NCBI RefSeq assembly: GCF_040954835.1
Contig: NC_090709.1
Span: 37,908,039 to 37,972,038, forward strand
Direction: 5' to 3'
Source of the DNA: Lepisosteus oculatus
Lineage: Eukaryota; Chordata; Actinopteri; Semionotiformes; Lepisosteidae
DNA length: 64,000 nucleotides
Shown: in pieces, positions 1-9,560 of the stretch
How positions within the stretch are numbered: position 1 is the stretch's first letter
Layout: every line of letters starts with the position of its first letter
Made by a program: the position numbers and the translations under genes
The notes under the pieces: model-generated
What the model was told of the DNA's origin: nothing
Databases searched by the model: none
Seen by the model: the letters and a program-made list of their open reading frames with translations, nothing else

Positions 1-423
1 AGCTGAAATGTGTTTTTTTCTTCTCTTTTCAGCATGGAATATGCCTATTACTTGTTCCTTTGCAGACTGCACATGCTGATGCAGGTACCCACCTACAATA
101 TCAATTAGTCCACCAGAAATGGCTTCATGCAGCTTAGCTGCTTTCTACCAGGTAATCAGGAAAAGTAAACTAGTTATATTTTACCTATGAAATATAATTA
201 TACTATTATACGAATGCAAACTAAATGGTCATAATCAAGGGTTTGATGACACACCCTTGTAAAAACTCATTTAAATCAATATTTAGCAACAATACAAACA
301 GTTGCTGCTCCAGTCCAGGAGTGGTCATCCCCTTTAACCCCAGAGAGTGAAAAGCCAACTGGTTCAGCCCTGTAAACTTAAAGCAAATCTCAAGAACATA
401 TTCTACCCCCCAGAGCAGCCTGT

Positions 424-530
424 ACTCACCCCTGTTCTGAACCACTGAATGGAAACAGGAGTAAAGGGAGTCCTCTGTTTTATACCCTGAGCCAGACTGG
501 CACCTCCCCCATGGAATGTAGCAAAAACAG
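424..530 (-). promoter_or_regulatory. Minus-strand TATA promoter and first exon (M1)
   Basis: Read on the minus strand, a GGTATAAAAC box at 477-486 is followed about 30 bases later by a short exon-like stretch. That stretch ends at a good splice donor, GGTGAGTA, near 424-430. The same arrangement occurs at 36560-36660 and, more diverged, at 58806-58920. Conservation of both the TATA box and the donor in three places supports a real promoter plus first exon. The rest of this transcript would run left out of the window. Confidence 0.6.
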
Positions 531-1239
531 AGAATGGTAAAGCATCCACAGGTGACAGTCGTAGTGGCTGTGAAACAGGTTTAACCCACAGTTAAAAGGG
601 GTGTTCCTTAATGTCTTTTTATAGGACCATACATGTGAATAAGGATTTATTTGCACTTGTGTATATAAGAAATAAACTGTCTTGAATAAAAAACAGCCTT
701 GTAAACACAAACATACGTAGGAGAGATGAGTTTCTAGGCTTCTGCAGATATAAATGTGACATTTAAGAGCCCAACCATTACTTATTGTACTTCCACCATG
801 TTCATTTGTCATATAAATTAACTGTTTTTATTTTTTCAGGAGTGTAGGAGTGTCATTTTTTGTGATTTTGTATTTTTTTTCTTGTGATTAGTGATTGTTT
901 TGACCAAATAAAAGTTAATGACAAGGTTGCAGTTATGTTTGGTTACACAATGAACTGTGTTGTGTTTATATATGTGACATACAGTATGGATATATATATA
1001 CACTTTGAACATTTGGAATTATGTTAAGGACACTTTAAGGATCTTGAATAATTTGCAGTTTGGCTTCAAGTCACCTTTTACTATTTATGAATGGAATTGC
1101 AGGGCTAAAAATGGTGGTTTAATCACTAAGAAACTGCAACTAATTGAATAACAGGAGCAGGGTGCTATTTAACGAGTGTTCTTGGTAGTAATTTGGAAAT
1201 TAATTTGGCTTTGGGATGAAGAGATCAATAGGTTAGCTG
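531..1239. other. Interval between head-to-head promoters M1 and P1
   Basis: No gene is visible. The interval separates a leftward and a rightward promoter by about 0.9 kb and is very well conserved in the second block (36670-37400), more so than the transcribed parts. It includes a minor TA-repeat near 989-1003. A shared enhancer or bidirectional control region is a reasonable inference. Confidence 0.5.
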
Positions 1240-1498
1240 GCTAATGCTTGTTTGGTCGTTGGAAGCAGGTGTGTGTTGTATTAGGAGCGGTGGGGGTTTG
1301 GTAGTGGCCCTTTGAGGAGCCGTTGGGATTGGCTCCTGGTGAATTAGCTACAGCCGTGAGGTCATCATGAGGCTTATAACAAGGCAGCCCAGGAGGGTGG
1401 GTGTCTGGCTCTCTTTGTCTCTTACTACAGTAGGTAAAAGAGAGGCTTTATGTTATTAGAGTGGTGGTTATTAGTTTTTAGTGTTATTACTGTATAAG
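1240..1498 (+). promoter_or_regulatory. Plus-strand promoter and first exon P1
   Basis: An inverted CCAAT box (GGGATTGGCTCC, about 1325-1336) lies about 45 bases before a TATA-like GCTTATAAC (1372-1380). The likely start is near 1400-1410. Two donors follow: GTAAAAG at 1434 and the stronger GGTAAGTG at 1498-1499. The upstream TTGGTCGTTGGAAGCAGGTG motif, the CCAAT box and the TATA spacing recur at 6905-7131, 37395-37645 and 42300-42520 and, diverged, at 61380 and 61945. I infer a Pol II promoter from position and recurrence; no transcript has been seen. Confidence 0.65.
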
Positions 1499-1985
1499 GT
1501 AAGTGATTTTGCTATGCTTTTTTTAATCAAGAGTTGTAGAATTGTAATGCTTTTCATAGATGTGTTTTTAAGAACTTCATGAAATGTAAATGCTTGAGAG
1601 TATGGGGGGGAAGTCCCTATCTGCTTTTGGTTTAGACATACTCTCAGTTTTCCCAACATTTGTCTGATTTTAGTGTATGAAACTCTTGTTGGTAAATACT
1701 ATAATCTCTTCTCTAGAGCTCAAACCAGCAATAAGAAAGAGGCTTTATATCCTGACTTGGCACTTTCACTGAAACATCAGTGAAGACCCTACTCTGTTCA
1801 ATATGCTGGTGTTCCAGTCTCTGCTGGACTGTAGAAAACTGTGCTGCTGCTTGTGGTCTTGGGGCTTCCCTCAGTGAACATGGTGAGCTTTTAAGGCTGG
1901 AAGAAGTTTGCATGGTACTTGCTCTGGTCCTCTTTCTGTGGGAGTTGAGTGGTCATCACTGTTTTGCTACCCTTGTCTCTTTCAG

Positions 1986-2299
1986 GTGCCATTCTGAGAG
2001 GCAGATGGTGACAATGAGCACATTCACTTGAGAGAGGATGCTGGTGGAGTTTCCAGCTGAGATTTTGTTGGAACAGTGCGTGTGTAAACCTTAGGCTTCT
2101 TGCACAGAACGGCTTTTTATAAGGTTGGTCAGCAGTGGTTCTGATTAATTCACAGAAACAAACTACACTGCAATGCTCGGAGCTTCTCATTCCCTGGCTA
2201 TCTGAATGCACAGTGTGGAGTGAGGGCTTGGAGAATTGTTCAGAGGAAGCTCACTGGCTGGCTAAAAGGATACTGACTGTGACCTGTTGATGCCCACCT
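1986..2299 (+). ncRNA. Exon-like module E1, copy 1
   Basis: The module opens after a pyrimidine-rich acceptor (CTTGTCTCTTTCAG, ending at 1985) and closes at GTAAGTATT (2300). Other copies open at 38132, 45139 and 48960, each after a T-rich tract and CAG. They close at GTGAGTATT or similar at 45357 and 49290. The copy at 38432 has GTGCAT instead of a donor. No shared open frame is visible. Confidence 0.5.
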
Positions 2300-2339
2300 G
2301 TAAGTATTGAAGTCTTGTGGTTTTAACAGTGGAAGGTGA

Positions 2340-2418
2340 AGATGTGCTGCAAGCAGTCCTTGAATATTATGGATGCCCATAAATCTTAAGCAGTTGCAAA
2401 GGTAATGTCTAGAAGGAG
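2340..2418 (+). ncRNA. Exon-like module E2, copy 1
   Basis: This module has the core CTGGATGCCCATGGATCTTG (TATGGATGCCCATAAATCTT here) and ends at GTGAGTTTTAC (2419). Seven other copies share the core: 5121, 38552, 41110, 43167, 47855, 49434 and 53382. All but the 43167 copy keep GTGAGT, GTGGGT or GTAAGT followed by TTCAC or, at 49434, TGTGG. The left edge is not certain. Confidence 0.45.
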
Positions 2419-2722
2419 GTGAGTTTTACTCTTGTATCCTGTTTATGTAGAGTAGGTTAAAGATTAATTTTCTGTGTACATGTGGCTTTTTAAAACCAGT
2501 ATGTGAGTATTAATGAAGTGATTCCTTTTTCCCTTAAGAATTGGCCTACTGTTAGTTTTGGAAGCCTTCTGTTGATTTTCTATCATGTTTAATTTGAGGT
2601 GTAGGTTTTTTTTCCCTCAAGTTCTGTGCACTGCACTATATACTGATATGTATAGTATGGAACCGAGAGTAAAAATTCTTAGTTTCCAATTGCAGAGGAT
2701 CATATCTAAATCTCCACTTCAG

Positions 2723-2993
2723 GTTCTGCTGTCGGAAGGGTTGACCAGGCCTTTGCTCCCAAAGGGATGACCTTTATTTGCCTTGAATGTGCAGATGTGG
2801 CAAACTATAGACTGGGTGCTTTCTCTTCTGTCAAGATCTGCTGGAGGAGTTAAGTGTTTCTAAACGGCCAACAGGAGTGTTGGGGTAACCAGTCAGAGCT
2901 GCTCATTGAGTTTTCTGCCACCCAGGAGTACAGACTAGGGGAGATTGTGTGGGGGCAGCTCTGGGCTTGACATTACTTGAGCCTCTTTCAAAG
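2723..2993 (+). ncRNA. Exon-like module E3 (long form), copy 1
   Basis: It opens after CTCCACTTCAG and a shared GTTCTGCTGTCGGAAGGG start. It may run to the donor CAAAGGTAGGAG (2994), which is conserved at 39076. Its first part is homologous to the shorter E3 modules at 5800 and 54066. Frames are not kept open between copies. Confidence 0.45.
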
Positions 2994-3264
2994 GTAGGAG
3001 TGGCTTTCTGTTCAGACTGCCACTCTGCACACCAGCCTTGACATGGCTATTTCTAGGAGCACTTGAGCCACCTTGCTGGTTGAGCCATAGCTGACTGTTG
3101 CTGACAGGCAGGAGGGGACCCTGATTTTTTAAAGCCTTTGTTTAGTTGTAGCTGCTGGGCTTCATTGGTTTTCTAGCTTAAAGGATAAAGTGGTAAATCA
3201 ATACTGAATGATTTCCATAAATTATTTTGCTTATGGTACCACTGGAAAATAAAGACTTGGCAGT

Positions 3265-3311
3265 ATGTAAGATTTATTTCATGGGTGCACACGTGTAACT
3301 AAATCTTACAT
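3265..3311 (+). ncRNA. GUGCAC-loop hairpin, copy 1 (type I)
   Basis: ATGTAAGATTTA pairs without a gap with TAAATCTTACAT. Inside this, CATG pairs with CGTG through one G-U pair, closing the loop GGTGCACA. The stem is about 19 pairs with one mismatch and one bulged U. It lies downstream of E3. The outer stem differs from the type II hairpins but is fully complementary, so both arms have changed together. Confidence 0.6.
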
Positions 3312-3689
3312 TGACTGAAATCTTGAACTGAATTAAAGTTAAAAATGCAAAAACCTATGCTCCATTTAGTGTAAGGTGGACTTCATGATTTAGCCCAGTG
3401 AGGCTCTATGTTTCCAATTTCCTACACTAAAAGCAATGTTGCGAGGTTAAGTACAGAAAGCAGAGGGAGTGGAAGTGGTATGTATTCTCTTGTGAGAAGG
3501 GAGAGAGCAGTATGGAAACCTAGGCAGTAGTAAGCCAGTTTAAACAGGATCACATTTTTCTCTTGGCTCTTGCGTATTGACCTGTGACCATACAGGATAC
3601 TATGGTAGTAAACTATTCCTATTTTTACACCTTTTAGAACATTTGATTCCCTTGATTAGGGAATGTGAAGCTTAGCTTTACCAATGGCT

Positions 3690-3880
3690 TGTTCTGTATA
3701 TGTACAAGCTGTAATCTCCCTAATGGTAGAGAGCATGCTGTGGCTGGAAGGCTGAAATCAATTTTAAGTGTTAAAGCTCAAACCTTTCCCCTCTTATGGA
3801 GCTCCAATCAAGGCTGCTGCTGTTGGTACTGAAGATGGTTAGTGTGTTTGGTCTTGTACTGCTGTGGGACTTTTATTTTA
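3690..3880 (+). repeat. Array module R, copy 1
   Basis: The module holds CAAGCTGTAATCTCCCTAAT, then GGCTGGAAGG, then a stretch ending near TACTGAAGATGGTTAGTG. Copies lie at 7420-7640 (with a second short piece at 7727), 39735-39910, 46540-46750 and 52650-52860. It always comes before E4. I see no splice sites or open frame that define it. Confidence 0.55.
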
Positions 3881-4113
3881 TTTTTTTTGGAGTGGGGGGA
3901 CATTTTTATACAAAACGTACCACACCTCTTGGGGTGTGTGTTGATGCTTGCTTTTTTTTTAAAAAAAACAAAAAAACATTGTCCACCACTATTTGATGGG
4001 GTATGCAACTTTGCCAAATTTCTTTGTACTGTAAGCTTGGTACTGGTTTTCTGTAGAAGTGCTGGTACTTTTCATTAAGGTGTACATTGTGCTTATATAC
4101 CCTATGCCACATT

Positions 4114-4130
4114 GGGGGGGGGGGGGGGGG
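4114..4130. repeat. Poly-G tract
   Basis: A run of 17 G lies in block A. It is absent from the matching place in the second block, so it arose after the duplication or was lost there. A G-quadruplex is possible. Confidence 0.85.
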
Positions 4131-4261
4131 AGAGTCAATGGAATTGAGTTTTTTTTTTTTTCCATTGCTTTAGGAATGTTAAACTTGTGTAAACTGACTT
4201 GAAGATCTGAGTATTTGTGGGGAGGGAGAAGCTAAGGTGAAGAATTCTAGTCTCTTGCCTC

Positions 4262-4312
4262 AAGCTTGCAAGCTAATGTCAAGGAAGAGAAGCAAGGGTA
4301 TCTATTTTCTGG
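4262..4312 (+). ncRNA. Exon-like module E4, copy 1
   Basis: The core AGGAAGAGAAGCAAGGG ends at the donor TCTGGGTGAGCAGG (GT at 4313). Copies end at 40351, 47199, 53297 and 54608, each at GTGAG or GTAAG after a G. The conserved donor in five copies is the main evidence for an exon. The acceptor is unclear. Confidence 0.45.
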
Positions 4313-4877
4313 GTGAGCAGGGCAAGGATTTGTTTTGTTTTTTTTCCTTTTTCAACCAGTAAGGAGCCAGCAGTGAAGGTTAGGATTAGTGATCCATCAG
4401 GACTGGGGTGGAGTTGAGTCCATCTGTATGTTTTGAGATGGATGCACTGAATTTGAAACTGGATTTTTTGGATTCATGGTTTTTGTTTGGTTCTGCATGT
4501 TAATTCCAGTGAGCCGCTGACAACCAATAATGGATATTGCAAAAGGATCCAATTTCCCTGGATGTCTGCTGTGTTAAAGGAAGAATGTTGAGGAAGCAGA
4601 AGGCAGTGCCTATTTCAGCTATTGTCTGAATCTCTGACCTTGGCTGCTCTGTGATGGGCAGTTTGCTGGAAACGCTGGTCAGTAATCCAATCAGCCCAGC
4701 CCAGTATCTTCAATGCTGATCCAATTATTGCTCTTAACTCAAGTGCACTCTTGTGGCCAAGGTAAAGGGGAGTTTGAAGGTAAGTAGAAGGGAGGTGCAG
4801 GTCAAGATCTTTGTGAGGTTGGTCAACACTGGTGCTGATTGTTTAATTGGTTTTAATACAATGATTGAGTTCCCCAG

Positions 4878-4988
4878 TCCCTGGCAAGATGAATCTACAG
4901 TGTGGAGAAACAAGGTTGGTGAATCCTGTTCAGAGGGAGCTCACTGGCTGACTAAAAGGATACCAGCTTTGTGACTTGTTGTCCATTT
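4878..4988 (+). ncRNA. Exon-like module E1', second in unit A
   Basis: It opens after GAGTTCCCCAG and closes at GTGAGTATGG (4989). It shares AGCTCACTGGCTGACTAAAA with the other E1 copies. Four copies keep the CCCCAG or CGCAG acceptor (here, 45254, 47612 and 49186), although the pyrimidine tract before it is weak. Confidence 0.45.
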
Positions 4989-5041
4989 GTGAGTATGGAA
5001 GTCTTGTGCTTTGAACAGTGGGGAAAGTGAAGAGGTGTTGC

Positions 5042-5120
5042 AAGCTGTCCTTAGGCTTCCTGGATGCCAATGGATGTTGGAGTAGGTGGAAGGGTAGTGT
5101 CCACTGTCCCTGGAGCTGAG
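5042..5120 (+). ncRNA. Exon-like module E2', second in unit A
   Basis: Same core as the first E2, ending at GAGGTGGGTTTCAC (5121). The type II hairpin follows about 285 bases later in the presumed intron. Confidence 0.45.
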
Positions 5121-5404
5121 GTGGGTTTCACTCCCCCCCCCTTCAATTTTTCCTTAACCTACTCCAGATCTGTGACCCCTTAATTTTGTATACGTGTTAT
5201 CCTTTCTTCTGAAGGATGAAAAGTCCCTTTTGGCATAGTCCAAGTTAAGCTCTTGGATATCTTTGTCTGCAAATGGCATGGTTTTTAATGTGTTAAACCT
5301 TTTTGGCTTTTTCTGGGTTTGTTCCCTGCTTGGTTGGAGCTCTCCCACACTGTCATGCACTTGACTGGCTGTCATTCTGACTCAGACTGAATTACTGCAT
5401 TGTA

Positions 5405-5444
5405 TGTGATTTATTTCATGGGTGCACACATGTAAGTAAATTGC
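5405..5444 (+). ncRNA. GUGCAC-loop hairpin, copy 2 (type II)
   Basis: TGATTTATTTCATG faces CATGTAAGTAAATTG around the GGTGCACA loop. Changes on the 3' arm relative to copy 5 (G for A in AAGTAAAT, TTG for TCA) are absorbed as G-U pairs. It sits between E2' (donor 5121) and E3' (start 5800). Confidence 0.55.
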
Positions 5445-5799
5445 TTTTGATACACTGCAGTACAACAGTGACCCTGCACACCAGCAGCCTCCTCCACTGC
5501 AGACTCCTTGCTGGTTGAGGCTCTGAGGAGACGGCATGTCAGCCAGGTTCTCTTGATGGGTGTAAGCACAAGAACTGCTCTCTTTATAGGAGAGGAACTG
5601 CACTGGATCCTTTCCCTGTGGAAAGAGACCTGGACTGGGGTTTTTCTCTGCTCTCTACACTGTTTCCTTGTTGGGTTTGTCCTGGTTTGGTGCTACATTG
5701 AATATTTTGGAAGCTCATTACAAACCTGGATCTGGGGTTGAGCTTCCTTACTGTTTCTAACAAGTGCAGAGAATGGTCTAAATCTTTTCTCCATTTCAG

Positions 5800-5973
5800 G
5801 CTCTCTGCTGTCAGAAGGGTTGACCAGGGCTTGGGTCCATAAGGAAGACCTTTCATCACCAGGCATGTAGCACAGGTGGAGCTGGTACCTGGCATCTTTC
5901 TGTGAAGATCTGCTGGAGGTGTGGGGTGCTTGTTTCAAGACTGGAAGTCATATTTGGGGGTGAAGATAGTCAG
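5800..5973 (+). ncRNA. Exon-like module E3', second in unit A
   Basis: It opens after CTCCATTTCAG and closes at AGTCAGGTGAGAGG (donor at 5974), length 174. The copy at 54066-54240 opens after the same CTCCATTTCAG and closes at AGTCAGGTGAGTGAG, length 175. Both boundaries are canonical and conserved across about 48 kb while the reading frames are broken differently. This is the best-defined exon of the family. Confidence 0.6.
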
Positions 5974-6900
5974 GTGAGAGGATGAGATGAGTTTCCATCC
6001 AGGAGGAGAGACTTCATACATAAGGGTTTATTTGGTTACTTTCAAGTATATTGGGGTACATTGGTGCATACTATGTTCAATTGAGTACTGTGGGTACATT
6101 GTGTACATTTTGATTAATCTGTTACATTGTATATTTGAGTCTGTGATACATTTGGGTTCATTCTGGTGCATATGGTAATTGGATACATATTTGTTAAAAT
6201 GAGTGTTCTAGCTTGGCTTCAAGTTGTATTACACTGCTGTGGGAGATGAATTTTCCCTTTTTCTTTTCACAAACAACAAGTAATTCTTGGCATGTCCATG
6301 GGAGTTGGAACATTCTGTGCGGTACATCAAGAAACTCAACATTTTTCTCTTGGCTACTTTTACTTTTGAGAGTGTGACAACATGCAGTAGTCTGTTGTAC
6401 TTATCTGTGATGGAGTCTGTTAGCAGAACCTGTATGTTGCTCTGTACCCATATAGTGGTAGGAGATGGGAGCTCTCAAGGTGAATGGATACCTTAGGCTT
6501 GAATCTCTTGGTTATATATGCATTTTAAAACTGGTTTGGATCAAGTGTGTAGTACTGTGCTCCCTCCAAATAAGGACGTTTTCAGACATAAGACCTCTAT
6601 CCTAAAGTCTCTTGCTCACCAGTTTCCATGCAAATTCTTGTGACCAGAAAGTGCTTTTGTATTTAAGTTGTATATGCAAATGAATCATTGTCTGTACTGG
6701 TTAATATTTCTGTTTTACTTCAAGTATGTTTCAGATATCATACCTTTCTCTAGTCTTCCCAAACTGAACACATGGTTATTTGTTCCTCCACTCTTAAAAA
6801 AGTTACTTTATCTTTTGTTTGAGATAACCAATTGATACCTAATGGATAAGTAGTGGTGGGATAGTTCTCTATGGCTGATTGTAATGTCTTCTGATTAACA
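5974..6900. other. Spacer between unit A and promoter P2
   Basis: T-rich sequence with a short internal repeat of GTACATTG-like words at 6020-6180. Part of it (about 5850-6365) is missing from the second block. No gene, RNA or mobile element is recognised. Confidence 0.5.
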
Positions 6901-6904
6901 GATG

Positions 6905-7131
6905 AAGTGGTAAATGCTTGTTTAGTCATTGGAAGCAGTTGTGTTGAATTGGAAACAGTGGGGGTGTGGAGGTGGGACCTGATCACAAGTTGGGATTGGC
7001 TCCTGTTGATCTCCCTGAGGAGTTTTATAAGGCATCCCTGGAGCCAGTGTGTTCCCAGCTGCAGCAGGTGAAGGAGCTCCTGTGATTTGTGGTAGTTTTT
7101 GACTTTTAAAATGTTGGTAGTACTGTGGTAG
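6905..7131 (+). promoter_or_regulatory. Plus-strand promoter and first exon P2
   Basis: TTTAGTCATTGGAAGCAG, then GGGATTGGCTCC (inverted CCAAT), then GAGTTTTATAAGGC (TATA at 7023-7032). The likely start is near 7050. Donors are CAGCAGGTGAAG (7068) and GTAGGTAAGTG (7132). It is matched at 42300-42520 with the same TATA box and both donors. Confidence 0.65.
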
Positions 7132-8430
7132 GTAAGTGTACTGGCTTCTTGAGTTTTTAATCTAAATATTTCTAGGTTTGTTTGTAAGCCAGTGAAAATC
7201 AAGTGTTTTGTTTTCGTGATCTGTTAATCCTTTTACAGTGGTATATTAATAGGTTTGGAGTTTTGTGGTTTTGTTTCATTCCGTTTATTAGTATCCTGTA
7301 CAACAGTCAATACACAGGAGCTGTGGTGGTAAAAGTGTTAACTTGGGTAAGTGGTTGTTGAATTTTCAGAGGTGTTTCTAGTCATTGTGGACATGAGACT
7401 TGCTTTTATGAAGGGTTTGATCTGTACGTGTACAGGCTGTAATCTCTCTGTTCATAGAATGCATGGAGTGGCTGAAAGGTTTCATTGGTTGTGGCCTATC
7501 ACTAGGTTGAGTGGTATTTGTGCTTTTGAGTTGCAAGTATTCTGTATGTTTAAGCTCTAAAACCTTTTCAGTCTGGGCTGCAGCTGTTTGGTGCTGAACA
7601 TGATTAGTGCTTTGGTCTTTCTTACTACTGTGGATCTCGATCTTTTAGAACACATTTGTAGGCGTGTCTAGTCACTTTGCAATGTGGAGTTTAGTTTTAT
7701 AAGTGGTTTGATTTGGATTTTATACAAGCTGTAATCTTCCTGGTCTGACGGAAGCTTTTAATCCTTTTACAGTGGTCTATAGGAAAAATAGCTGGTTCTG
7801 CAGTAAATGTAGTACATGACATTTAGTGTTTTAATGACTTTTTTTTTAAATGTACTTTAGATGTGTATTCAATCACATGAAAAAGCACTGTAAATGGAAT
7901 TGTCAACAGCTTCTTTCTGGGTTATAGGGGAATGGAATAAGTGAAGCTAGAGAATGTTGGCTTTGTTTTACAAATGTTCTTGCTTTTGATACATGTTTTA
8001 ACCTGTTTCAGTCAGTATCCTGTCATCTGCTTGTAGCAAGAGCATCTGTATCTTGGATTAACAGTGCAAGGAATTTGGGTTTCCTTTATTCGGGCCAGTA
8101 AGAGGCCAATGTTTTAAGAATAGGCTCTGATCAGTCAAGGTTCAAGGTGGACTTGAGTCAATTTGTTTTGAGATGGATGCACTGAACTTTGTAAATTAAA
8201 CTTTGCTGGTGACAACCATGGCGTATTACAACAAGATCTTCCCTGGAAGTCTGCTGTGTCAATGGAGGAACTATAGCTGAAAGGTGAGTTCAGTAATTGC
8301 ATGACTGTCCATCACAGAGCTACCAAGGTCAGTTTGTAGGAGTGGCTATTGATCACTGCATGTGCTCCAGGTCTAAGAAGAGGTAACGAATTGGATGGAT
8401 AAAGCTGAGGTGATGCATCTGCTCACTCTT
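7132..8430 (+). ncRNA. Partial noncoding unit downstream of P2
   Basis: After the P2 first exon come two R-like pieces (7420-7640 and 7727-7760) and a diverged E4-like piece near 8010-8060 that lacks a donor. The array ends at about 8430, where the sequence turns into unrelated material. No E1, E2, hairpin or E3 is found after this promoter, so the unit appears cut off. Confidence 0.4.
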
Positions 8431-9470
8431 CTCTTATTGCTCCTCTTGTCAGTAATCCGGTGTGAAAGCTCTCTCTGTCGGAATCAATGTCTTACCTCTC
8501 CGTCTTGTGTTTCAGGTCTCCTCTGGCTGCTGACCCTGCCGTCAGGACAGAACACATCCTGCACTGACCACACTGCTGGGTTTACTGTATGTGACAAAGA
8601 GCTTGAGCAACACATCTAATGTGATCTCTGCACGCTTCCCGAGGAGGGTCCAGCAACGTTCTATATAGTGCACATCACCATCGGGATGAAAAACAAAAAT
8701 CCCCAGTGGGAGTCCAGTCTTTCCCTGCTACGCAAATTGCTTTTCGTTAGGTGAGGTCGCAAGTTCTTATTGGAGAATGTTGTACAGTTTCTTAATGCAA
8801 TAGGGCGAGCAAGACTGAAGTTCCCCCCCGTGTTGGCCGATCAGTGGAATGAAACTGAAAAAAGCTCCTTGAAACTGTGATTCATACACTTATACACTGG
8901 CTCAGCATGGTGCTCACCTGCTGTCCTTGGGTGTCTGCTGAAATTTGATTTTTTTTTTTCAGGAGCACTGTGACCCAGAGCTCAATAATCATTTCAGCTA
9001 CTGAAGATCATTCAGTTTTTAATGCTTTTCATTTTAACATCCTACTTGTTAGTATTTCCTCTTAGGTGAGAATACTCTGGTACATTTCTGGGTCTTAGTT
9101 GAGTGAGCTTTATTAGAATAATTGAACAATACTTTCACCTCCACATAACACTCATAGATTTTTCAAGGGTTAAATATGGGAGCCACGTTTCTTACATGTT
9201 TCCTTTTGTAAGTTGATTCACAAAGCTTTCACCGCCTCCACTCCAGTGAATCACTTTGTTTAGCAAGTGATCAGGTGGAACAGTTTAATTTCTTCCTGCA
9301 AATAATGCCTTTTCCTTTTTCATCCCATTCAAGTCTCCGTCCTAGTTAGAGTCATTGTGATGTAGAACGGCAGTGGTCCAGTTGAAAGGTTCAAGGTTTC
9401 ACTGTGTTTTAGAGTGCAGATAAAGAAGATAATAGGAGAGGAAACTGGAAAAGCCGTGACTCTGTCATTC
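8431..9470. other. Unassigned sequence with a local repeat
   Basis: No gene is supported. A start codon near 8395 opens a 74-codon leucine-rich frame, but the frame crosses the array break and has no other support. The stretch 8800-9060, with TGTTGGCCGATC followed by a long T run, is a diverged copy of a repeat at 20395-20600 and 29360-29600. Confidence 0.4.
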
Positions 9471-9473
9471 CAT

Positions 9474-9560
9474 TCAATTCAATTTATTTTCATATAGCAC
9501 CTTTCACAACAAGGTTGCCCCAAGGCGCTTAACAATACAGGTAAATATACATTTTGTGAA
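9474..9560. repeat. Fish LINE/SINE-type tail
   Basis: ATTCAATTCAATTTATTTTC, then ATAGCACCTTTCACAACA and AAGGCGCTTAACA, resembles the widespread fish 3' tail of the form 'tttatatagcgcctttcacaa..aaagcgctttaca'. The family is named from memory of that consensus only. Confidence 0.5.

Larger units (their letters stand above)
1400..5973 (+). ncRNA. Candidate multi-exon noncoding transcription unit A
   Basis: From promoter P1 rightward the order is: first exon (to 1498), E1 (1986-2299), E2 (to 2418), E3 (2723-2993), type I hairpin (3265), module R (3690), E4 (to 4312), a second E1 (4878-4988), second E2 (to 5120), type II hairpin (5405) and second E3 (5800-5973). The whole order repeats in 37540-41870. 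Splice dinucleotides and their neighbours are conserved between copies, while reading frames are not: stops occur in all frames of every module, at different places in each copy. It is therefore read as noncoding. Exons are inferred only from conserved splice-like boundaries. Confidence 0.5.
1..8430. repeat. Segmental duplicate block A of the noncoding array
   Basis: This block is matched nearly line by line by 36136-42720, in the same orientation and order. Shared landmarks are the minus promoter (480 and 36617), the plus promoter (1375 and 37525), exon modules E1-E4, both hairpin types and a second plus promoter (7025 and 42415). The second copy lacks roughly 5850-6365 and 7240-8390 of this one. 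Both copies then reach the same short segment near 8390 and 42690 containing GGTGATGCATCTGCTCA, after which they part completely. The block starts before the window edge. The duplication is read directly; its age is unknown, but copies differ by only a few bases per 60 in the promoter intervals. Confidence 0.9.

Noticed and set aside
6750-7202. 150-codon minus-strand frame
   Set aside because: It crosses promoter P2 and its first exon on the other strand and is not kept open in the matching part of block B (42100-42600).
8395-8619. 74-codon leucine-rich frame resembling a signal peptide protein
   Set aside because: The start lies in an array segment shared with 42690 and the rest is on the other side of the break; there is no support for a gene.
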